From assembly GCA_905215325.1 (NCBI GenBank), contig CAJMPP010000046.1, forward strand, positions 1-11,248: a stretch of 11,248 nucleotides of DNA, read 5' to 3'. This DNA comes from an uncultured bacterium. GTDB lineage: Bacteria; Actinomycetota; Coriobacteriia; Coriobacteriales; Eggerthellaceae. The first letter of the stretch is position 1; every line of letters begins with the position of its first letter. The notes under the pieces were generated by a model that was given only the letters and a program-made list of their open reading frames with translations, was not told the origin of the DNA and made no database searches. This document shows positions 1 through 5,000 of the stretch, piece after piece. The position numbers and the translations under genes are program-made.

Positions 1-10
1 GTCGAGCCAA

Positions 11-34
11 TCCGCCTGCCGTCAGGCAGGCGGA
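11..34 (-). terminator. Hairpin terminator after the TM2-domain gene
   Basis: A perfect inverted repeat (TCCGCCTGCC at 11-20 pairing with GGCAGGCGGA at 25-34, 4-nt loop) lies 4 bp beyond the stop codon of the minus-strand gene ending at 39. The stem is GC-rich and strong. The stretch after it on the minus strand is only weakly T-rich, so it is not a textbook intrinsic terminator, but its position fits the end of the four-gene minus-strand operon. Confidence 0.7.
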
Positions 35-38
35 ACAG

Positions 39-872
39 TTAGAACCATTCTCGTTTGTTTATCACGTACATCTGCTCGAACTCGGTTTGGGACTTCGATA
101 GGTAGAAGATGCCCTCGACGATGGCGATGACCCAAATGGCCCACGAGGCCACTGACAGCGTGAGGATGCCGCCGAGGATGGACGTACCCAACATGATGAA
201 GCCCGAAGTGTTGTAGCCCAAGTAGAACTTGTGCACGCCGAGCCAGCCTAGGAACAGGGCGAGCAACCCTGCCGCCACATGGTCCTTTTCGCCGACCGCG
301 GGCGCGACGTAGGGCTGCTGGTACCCGTATTGCGCCTGTTGGCCGTACGGGTTCTGCGGCGGCACCGACCCGTAGCCCTGCTGCGCGCCATACGGCTGCT
401 GGGCCGCCTGCGCTTGCGGCTGCGGCTGCGCGTACGGCGACCCTTGCTGCGGCGCGGCGTACGGCTGGGCCGGCTGCTGACCACCGGGTTGCTGCGCGTA
501 GGGCTGGCCCTGGACCGGCGCATCAGGCTGCCAAGCGGCTGCTTGCCGAGTCGGCTGCTGGGGCTGCGGTTGCGAGCCATACGATGCCGGCTGCTGCGGT
601 TGCTGCGGCTGCGCGGCATACGGCACCTGCTGCGCCTGCGCGTACGGCTGCGGCTGCGGCTGGGTCCCTTGTGGGGCAGCGGGCATCTCCGCGGGCGGCT
701 GCGATTGCGTCTCTTGCGAGGCGGAAGACGCCTCTGTAGACTGCACCGCCCGCTGCGGCTGTTCGGACGCCATGCGCAGACGCGCTGCGTCGAGACGTTC
801 CTGCGCGGCCTTCAGCTCCGCCTCGGCGGCGGCCAGCTCGTCGGCTGCGCTGCGTTCGTTCATCGGATCCAT
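39..872 (-). CDS. TM2-domain membrane protein with long Pro/Gln-rich N-terminus
   Basis: This 277-residue protein has three parts. Residues about 10-34 are an Ala/Glu/Lys/Arg-rich, probably coiled-coil helix. Residues about 38-193 are a low-complexity region rich in Q, P, A and Y, with many QPYA/PYG-type repeats. Residues about 196-277 form a TM2 domain: a first hydrophobic segment (about 199-218) containing GWLGVHKFYLGY, then a second hydrophobic region (about 224-257) containing a GG turn and an IW...IVEG stretch. TM2 proteins are small two-helix membrane proteins with no agreed enzymatic role; the Q/P-rich arm is common in actinobacterial versions and is probably cytoplasmic. The ATG at 872 has an AAGGA-type ribosome site 6 nt upstream; a second in-frame ATG lies three codons later. 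It starts 10 bp after the preceding gene's stop, so it is very probably the last gene of that operon. The domain call is firm; the function is unknown. Confidence 0.9.
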   Translation of the reverse strand: MDPMNERSAADELAAAEAELKAAQERLDAARLRMASEQPQRAVQSTEASSASQETQSQPPAEMPAAPQGTQPQPQPYAQAQQVPYAAQPQQPQQPASYGSQPQPQQPTRQAAAWQPDAPVQGQPYAQQPGGQQPAQPYAAPQQGSPYAQPQPQAQAAQQPYGAQQGYGSVPPQNPYGQQAQYGYQQPYVAPAVGEKDHVAAGLLALFLGWLGVHKFYLGYNTSGFIMLGTSILGGILTLSVASWAIWVIAIVEGIFYLSKSQTEFEQMYVINKREWF

Positions 873-882
873 AGCGTTTCCT

Positions 883-1764
883 TTACCTTTTCTTCCCCAA
901 CTTCTCGACCACTCCCATCAGCTGCTCGCGGAAGATCACGCACACCACCGCGACCACGGCCAACACCGCGAGTATGACGATGCTCTGCCACACGTTCCCA
1001 TCGACCAGGCCGCTTGCCGCATACGTGGAGACCAAGATGCCCGGGATGCGGCCGATATTGGACAGTAGCAGGAACGTGCGCATGCGCATGTCGGTCAACG
1101 GCACCAGGTACGTGAAGATGTCCTTCGGCATACCGGGGATGAGGAACAGCACGAACACGATGAGCTCCAGCTTGCCGGACTTCTCGAAGCGCTCGAACTT
1201 CTCCATCCATTTCTCGGACACCATGTCCTTTACGAACGGCGCACCCAGGCGGTGCACCACCATGAACACGAACGCGCTTGATAGGATGCTGCCCAGCAAG
1301 ATGACCAGGCCGCCGATCCAGGGACCGTAGAGCATGCCGGCGGCCATCTGCGTAGCCTCGCCGGGAATGAACGCCACCACGATCTGCAGGAACTGCAGCG
1401 CCAGCAGGATAAGGAAGCCCATGGGGCCGGCGTTGCGCACGCTGTCGATGACCTGGTCGATGCCGCCGGGCTCGAACATCATGTGGATGTACGGCCACAC
1501 CAGCCAGCTAACCAGGCTTATGATGCCGACGAACGCCGCCAATCCCACGATCTTGAAGATATCGCCGCGGCGCACGGGCCTGCCGCGCACCTGCGTTTCC
1601 TCGTTGGCCTTCTGTTGCAGCTCTTCCTTGCGCTCATGCGCACGCTCACGAAGGCCCTGGTGCTGCCTTTGCTCGCGCGTTTTCTTACGGGCCGCCTTGT
1701 TCTTGCGCTTGACGGCGCCCCTTTTGCGAGTGTTCGATTGAGCTCTTGCTTCCTTGCGCTTCAA
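883..1764 (-). CDS. TVP38/TMEM64 (DedA-superfamily, VTT domain) membrane protein
   Basis: The protein has 293 residues. Residues 1-67 are extremely basic and hydrophilic (repeated KR/RK clusters) and probably cytoplasmic. Residues about 70-93 are a membrane segment, followed by a VTT domain at about 112-253 with the family landmarks: FIPGE (132-136), then G-rich AAGMLYGPWIGG, a long hydrophobic helix to about 170, the second half-motif IPGMPKD (209-215), and SNIGRIPG (235-242). A last hydrophobic helix is at about 258-278, with a basic tail. VTT/DedA-type proteins act in membrane homeostasis; several are lipid scramblases or flippases, but the substrate here cannot be read. The start codon is TTG at 1762-1764: an upstream in-frame GTG is cut off by a stop, and no later start precedes the first helix. 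The gene begins 22 bp after the PRC-barrel gene and ends 10 bp before the TM2 gene. The Lys/Arg-rich extension is much longer than usual for the family. Confidence 0.9.
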   Translation of the reverse strand: MKRKEARAQSNTRKRGAVKRKNKAARKKTREQRQHQGLRERAHERKEELQQKANEETQVRGRPVRRGDIFKIVGLAAFVGIISLVSWLVWPYIHMMFEPGGIDQVIDSVRNAGPMGFLILLALQFLQIVVAFIPGEATQMAAGMLYGPWIGGLVILLGSILSSAFVFMVVHRLGAPFVKDMVSEKWMEKFERFEKSGKLELIVFVLFLIPGMPKDIFTYLVPLTDMRMRTFLLLSNIGRIPGILVSTYAASGLVDGNVWQSIVILAVLAVVAVVCVIFREQLMGVVEKLGKKR

Positions 1765-1786
1765 TTAGCCCACTTCGCTTTCCGGC

Positions 1787-2728
1787 TTAGTCGCCGTTTC
1801 GTGCCTTGTCGTACTCGTCTTTGAATGCAGCGAACATGTTCTTCTTTTTCGGGGCGGCCTTCTTCTTAGCGCTTGAGGCCTTGCTCGAAGAAGACGTCTT
1901 GCTTGAGGAAGCCGCCTTCTGCCCATCCGAAGGGGCCACGGCCTTGTCGTACTCTGCCTTGAAATCCTGGAACATGTGCTTGGACTTGCTGATCTGCTTG
2001 CCCGTGGCGTACGCGCCCTTGTTGACCGCCTCGCCGGTTGCCGCGGCCGCCTTGCTGACCACGGGTTTCGCCTTGTCGACGGTGGTTTGCACCTTGTCGA
2101 CGGCGACGGCGGTGGCGGCACCGGCTTTCTCAGCCACGCCGCCCTCGCTGTTCAGGTCGGCCACCTGGGAGGAAACGAGCATGGCGCCAAGCTGCACCTC
2201 TTCGTTCTCCACACCCTCGGCGCCCATGTTCGCCAGCGCGGCGCCCATGCCGCGCTTAAAGCCGCGCACCATGTCGGCGGGGATGGTGCGCTTGCCCAAA
2301 AGCGCGTTCGACGTTGCACCGTTGTCGGTTTCGAAGCAATCCACCGTGCCCGTGATGCGGTTGAACGTGACGTTGCCCACGATGCCGTAGGACTCGCCAT
2401 CCTCGCTCATAACGGGAAGGCCCACCCACAGCACGCAATCGTCCCAGTTCAGGCCTTCTTTCTTGCAGTAGGCTTTGCCGCTTGCGGCGGCATCGGGGCG
2501 GATGATGACGCGGCCGTCCACCAAGTCGTAACCGTCGATGGGCACGAACACATCCGCGCGATGGAACATCCACAGCAGATCGGGGCGCTTCACCACGAAG
2601 CCGATAACGCGCTTCTCCTTCGGATGGAACACGAAACGGCGGATCTTGCCGATACGTTTCGTTCCCTTCTTGCCGCCCAGAACGCGTGTGCCGGTCAGCT
2701 CATGGGTGGTGATGAGTTTGCTTGCCAT
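1787..2728 (-). CDS. PRC-barrel domain protein with twin C-terminal MFxxFKxEYDKA motif
   Basis: This is a 313-residue soluble protein. Residues about 3-77 resemble a PRC-barrel (GTRVLGGKKGTKRIGKIRR, then VIGFVVKRPD and FVPIDGYDLVDGRVII). A second barrel-like unit is at about 98-155 (GLPVMSEDGESYGIVGNV). Residues about 195-250 are Ala/Lys/Val-rich and helical, and residues about 270-297 are a Ser/Lys/Ala linker. Two near-identical motifs, MFQDFKAEYDKA (252-263) and MFAAFKDEYDKA (298-309), flank the linker. PRC barrels occur in photosynthetic reaction centre H subunits, RimM and many stress or envelope proteins, so the fold does not fix a function. I chose the ATG at 2726-2728, with AAGGGG 6-7 nt upstream, over an ATG 19 codons earlier that lacks a ribosome site and lies across a hairpin. 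The neighbours (YtxH-like before, VTT protein after) suggest an envelope-stress role. The linker's Lys/Ala/Ser make-up recalls nucleic-acid or polyanion binding, which is speculation. Confidence 0.85.
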   Translation of the reverse strand: MASKLITTHELTGTRVLGGKKGTKRIGKIRRFVFHPKEKRVIGFVVKRPDLLWMFHRADVFVPIDGYDLVDGRVIIRPDAAASGKAYCKKEGLNWDDCVLWVGLPVMSEDGESYGIVGNVTFNRITGTVDCFETDNGATSNALLGKRTIPADMVRGFKRGMGAALANMGAEGVENEEVQLGAMLVSSQVADLNSEGGVAEKAGAATAVAVDKVQTTVDKAKPVVSKAAAATGEAVNKGAYATGKQISKSKHMFQDFKAEYDKAVAPSDGQKAASSSKTSSSSKASSAKKKAAPKKKNMFAAFKDEYDKARNGD

Positions 2729-2749
2729 GGAAATCCCCTTATACAGCAG

Positions 2750-2793
2750 GAAGCGGCGCGCCGAAACCTGCCTAAGGCCGGACACGCCGCTTC
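2750..2793 (-). other. Inverted repeat in the leader of the PRC-barrel gene
   Basis: GAAGCGGCG (2750-2758) pairs perfectly with CGCCGCTTC (2785-2793) across a 26-nt loop that contains further GC-rich sequence. It fills most of the 88-bp gap between the YtxH-like and PRC-barrel genes and ends about 10 nt before the PRC gene's ribosome site. No T-run follows it on the minus strand, so it is more likely an mRNA-stabilising or partial-attenuation hairpin than a full terminator. It could separate expression of the first gene from the other three. Confidence 0.5.
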
Positions 2794-2816
2794 GGTATCA
2801 TGATTGGAATCGGATG

Positions 2817-3311
2817 CTATTCGGCCTTCGGCTCCTCTGCCTGCTCGGCCACCTCGGCGACCGCTTCCGCAGCGGGCTCGACGGCCTCGGCCACGGCCTC
2901 GACGACCTCCTCGGCAACCTGGCCGGTTTCCTCGGCGTTCTTGGCCACCTGGGAAGCGATGCGCTGGCGTGCCGCCTCGATCTTGTCGCGCAGCTCGTCG
3001 TTGTCCTGGGTGAAGGACGGCTTCAGGTTGCTGGCAACCTCTTGCACGCGGGCAGCGGCCTGGCCAGCCACTTCCTGGCCCTTGGCCTGCACGGAGGAGA
3101 CGACCTCCTGGCCGCGGGCAGCGGCGCTCTGATACACCTGCTGGGCGTTCACGCCGGCGTCGGAGCTGATGCTCTGCGCCTGGCCCCAGGCCTCGTTCAC
3201 CTTTTCGGCCACCATGGTGCGGGCTTCCTGGCCCGTACGGGGAGCGCACAGCAAAGCCGCTACGGCACCAACGGCTCCACCTGCGAGAAAGATACCAAGT
3301 TTGTTGCTCAT
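2817..3311 (-). CDS. YtxH-like small envelope/general-stress protein
   Basis: The 164-residue protein begins with a single hydrophobic segment (about residues 5-24, GIFLAGGAVGAVAALLCAP) followed directly by the APRTGQEAR turn that is typical of YtxH proteins. The remainder is a long Ala/Glu/Gln/Val-rich amphipathic helix or coiled coil, turning strongly acidic in the last 40 residues (repeated AEAVE/EVAEQ units). YtxH family members are small single-pass proteins, often general-stress-induced, with no known activity. I chose the ATG at 3309-3311, which has AGGAGG 5 nt upstream; the GTG immediately before it is also in frame but only 2 nt from the Shine-Dalgarno sequence. It is the first gene of the minus-strand operon and is preceded by a consensus -10 box. 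The family call rests on the N-terminal hydrophobic/APRTG block; the acidic tail is longer than in minimal YtxH proteins. Confidence 0.85.
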   Translation of the reverse strand: MSNKLGIFLAGGAVGAVAALLCAPRTGQEARTMVAEKVNEAWGQAQSISSDAGVNAQQVYQSAAARGQEVVSSVQAKGQEVAGQAAARVQEVASNLKPSFTQDNDELRDKIEAARQRIASQVAKNAEETGQVAEEVVEAVAEAVEPAAEAVAEVAEQAEEPKAE

Positions 3312-3351
3312 CACGGCCTCCTAAATATGCGGGACGATCATCTGTGCTGCC

Positions 3352-3384
3352 ATTATACGAGCAAGCCGACAAGGACTTGCCGAC
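3352..3384 (-). promoter_or_regulatory. Promoter of the YtxH-PRC-VTT-TM2 operon
   Basis: On the minus strand a perfect TATAAT lies at 3352-3357, about 41 nt before the ATG of the YtxH-like gene, which gives a leader of roughly 35 nt. No convincing TTGACA-like -35 lies at 16-18 bp. That space instead holds a direct repeat of GCCGAC (plus-strand sense, 3365-3370 and 3379-3384, 14-bp period) and a partial inverted repeat GCAAG/CTTGC. A good -10 with a poor -35 overlapped by repeats suggests an activated or alternative-sigma promoter. The -10 is seen directly; the regulation is inferred. Confidence 0.6.
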
Positions 3385-3446
3385 TTTCCAATACCTGCAG
3401 AAAAAGGTTGCCTACTTGTTAGATTGCAAGACGCCAGGATAAAGCT

Positions 3447-3467
3447 CGGGGGCCGCAAAGGCCCCCG
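3447..3467 (-). terminator. Strong hairpin terminator after the ATP-grasp ligase gene
   Basis: CGGGGGCC (3447-3454) and GGCCCCCG (3460-3467) form a perfect 8-bp stem around a 5-nt loop. The stem starts 12 bp beyond the minus-strand stop at 3480. A short AGCTTTAT stretch follows instead of a long U-tract. It separates the serS-led unit from the promoter of the next minus-strand operon. Confidence 0.8.
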
Positions 3468-3479
3468 TTATCTGCCGAT

Positions 3480-4472
3480 TTACGCGTCCAGCGCGCTTTC
3501 GACCAGCTCATTGAGAAGATTGGGCAACGTAAGGCCTGCGGCCTTGGCCGCCTGCGCGAACGGAGCCTCAGCGGAGAAGCACGGGTTCGCCACGGCTTCC
3601 AAGATGACGGCCTGCGCGCCGTCCCAGATCAGGTCGATGCAGCCGCAGTCGCGCATGCCCAGGGCGCGATAGGTTTCCAGCACTGCGCGCTCGATCTCGG
3701 CGCGGATGGCCTGGGCGTCTGCCTCGCTCGGGGACAGCGACGCGTTGCGCACGGGAACGTGCAGCTCGACGGCGTCAGAGGCCTGTCGCGCCGCGGCGTC
3801 GTACCAGCCCTCCTTCGCCACGATCTCCACCGGGGGCAGCGCGAAAGCGTTCCAACCCGTGCCGATGACGGGCACGCTCAGCTGCACGCCCTCGACCCAC
3901 GGCTGCACAAGCGCCCGCTCGCAGATCTTCAACGCCTCGCGCAGCGCCTCTGCCAGCTGCTCGGCGTCCTCGACGCGGGAAACGCCATGGGCGGAGCTGC
4001 CGGACGCGGGCTTCACGCACAGCGGGAAGCTGTCAGGGAAGCGGCTTTCCACCTGGGAAAGCGACGCTTCCATGCCCCACAGCTCGAACGCGCGGCGCGA
4101 AAGCGTCAGCGTTTGCGGCACCGTTGCCGTGACCACGTCCTCCGTGAGGTTGTGGTACGCCTGAAGCGCTTCGGCGAGCGCCGCCTTGTCGTAGGCGAGG
4201 CGGCACACCGCCGCGCTGCTGCCCACGCACGGCAGGCCGATCGCGGAAAGCGCGTCCTGGATGTCGCCGGATTCGCCGTCGCCGCCGCGCAAGCAGCTGA
4301 TGGCCGCATCGGGTTGCGCGCGCAGCAGGTCGTCGATAAGGGAGCCGTCCGCCTGGAACAGCTCGGGCTCGTGCTCAGCCTCCTTCAGCGCCGCCATCAC
4401 GTCGTCCGCCGCGGCAAGCGAGCGCTCGGCCTCGAACGCGCCGCCTGCGATCACCGCTATCTTCAAGCCCAT
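3480..4472 (-). CDS. ATP-grasp ligase of the D-Ala-D-Ala ligase fold, divergent active site
   Basis: This 330-residue cytosolic protein aligns by eye along its length with D-alanine-D-alanine ligases. It has an N-terminal GG...ER block (10-17), LRGGDGESGDIQDAL (61-75) for the LHG..GEDG loop, CVGSSA (82-87), YDK (94-96), the ATP-grasp FPLCVKPASGSSAHGV (149-164, ATP lysine K154), LVQPWVEGVQLSVPVIG (188-204), LPPVEI (212-217), CIDLIWD (278-284, metal D280) and ILEAVANP (290-297, metal E292). Several residues that Ddl enzymes use for D-alanine or the second metal differ: the arginine of the GRID motif is cysteine (C278), the EAKY lysine/tyrosine is AARQ (227-230), and the LEVNTxPG block reads LEAVANPC, losing the usual metal-binding asparagine and the glycine. 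It is therefore probably an ATP-dependent amino-acid or peptide ligase of unknown substrate rather than the essential Ddl. The ATG at 4472 has AAAGGAGG upstream. It starts 30 bp after the cyanophycin-synthetase-like gene. Confidence 0.85.
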   Translation of the reverse strand: MGLKIAVIAGGAFEAERSLAAADDVMAALKEAEHEPELFQADGSLIDDLLRAQPDAAISCLRGGDGESGDIQDALSAIGLPCVGSSAAVCRLAYDKAALAEALQAYHNLTEDVVTATVPQTLTLSRRAFELWGMEASLSQVESRFPDSFPLCVKPASGSSAHGVSRVEDAEQLAEALREALKICERALVQPWVEGVQLSVPVIGTGWNAFALPPVEIVAKEGWYDAAARQASDAVELHVPVRNASLSPSEADAQAIRAEIERAVLETYRALGMRDCGCIDLIWDGAQAVILEAVANPCFSAEAPFAQAAKAAGLTLPNLLNELVESALDA

Positions 4473-4502
4473 TTCGGGCCTCCTTTCCCTGTATGTTGCG
4501 CG

Positions 4503-5000
4503 TTACCCGCGCAACAGCTTGTTGAGAAACGCCACGGAATCCCGCATGGCCCTTAGGGCCACCAAGTCGTCGGCGAAGCTCACATCTATGCGGGCGATGC
4601 CCGCCGCCTCGTCCAGCCATTCGCTGGTGCCCACGATGGGGTGGTCGCGCGTCGCGCCCGCCACATGAGGCGACACGCTCGGAGCAGCGCCGGGCAACGT
4701 GAACCACTGTCCCGATTCCGCACGTACCTGCAGGTCAACCACCAAATGTTCCAGCAAATGCGGCAGCGGCGTGCAGTCCATCACCGCCGCGAAGGTGGTG
4801 CCGCGCTCGTTGACGCAGGCATGCTGTGCCAGCGTGGGAACTACCGCCAGCACGCGCGACATCAGCTGGGGCGAAGTGACGCGCGGCGCCCTGCCGAACG
4901 CCACCCGGCACACCAAGTGCCCACGCCGCACCTCCATGCGCTCGACGCGGACGGGATCCGTCAAAGCGTCCCCGCCCGCGCAGGCACCGTCATGCATCAT
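4503..5000 (-). CDS. Small protein resembling the cyanophycin synthetase N-terminal domain
   Basis: This is a 165-residue soluble protein. By eye it follows the order of the N-terminal domain of CphA-type cyanophycin synthetases: a strand-rich start, LMSRVLAVVPTLAQHAC (46-62, compare the 'LL..LPGL..H.C' region), an FxxVMDCTPL stretch (70-79), then PHLLEHLVVDLQ (80-91) matching the characteristic GHVxEHVALELQ helix, a GTSEWLDEAAGIARIDVSFADD strand region (124-145, compare 'G.TR....Y.VVFEYEEE') and a C-terminal helix to residue 163. In CphA this domain precedes an ATP-grasp and a Mur-ligase-like domain; here it stands alone, with an ATP-grasp ligase encoded next door. The ATG (4998-5000) overlaps the upstream stop by 4 nt (ATGA), with no strong ribosome site, implying translational coupling; a second ATG follows at once. 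The homology is judged from motif and order only and needs a profile search. The function is unknown, perhaps substrate or polymer docking. Confidence 0.75.
   Translation of the reverse strand: MMHDGACAGGDALTDPVRVERMEVRRGHLVCRVAFGRAPRVTSPQLMSRVLAVVPTLAQHACVNERGTTFAAVMDCTPLPHLLEHLVVDLQVRAESGQWFTLPGAAPSVSPHVAGATRDHPIVGTSEWLDEAAGIARIDVSFADDLVALRAMRDSVAFLNKLLRG

Noticed and set aside
11..34. Shared CCTGACGG between the left-edge hairpin and the right-edge tandem repeat, as a flanking element
   Set aside because: The match is 8-9 bases in GC-rich DNA and the surrounding sequences differ, so chance is enough.
860..1498. Minus-strand 212-codon frame overlapping the VTT-domain gene
   Set aside because: It is an out-of-frame shadow rich in H, R, G and P; the VTT frame has clear family motifs.
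2729..2785. 19-residue longer start for the PRC-barrel protein
   Set aside because: That stretch lacks a ribosome site and includes part of the leader hairpin; the internal ATG at 2728 has AAGGGG at good spacing.
3312..3314. GTG as the start of the YtxH-like gene
   Set aside because: It is only 2 nt from AGGAGG; the next codon, ATG, has normal 5-nt spacing.
4503..5000. Missing Mur-ligase domain as evidence of a broken cyanophycin synthetase gene
   Set aside because: The two neighbouring frames are intact with proper starts, and the ATP-grasp gene looks more like Ddl than the CphA ATP-grasp, so decay of a fused cphA is not supported.
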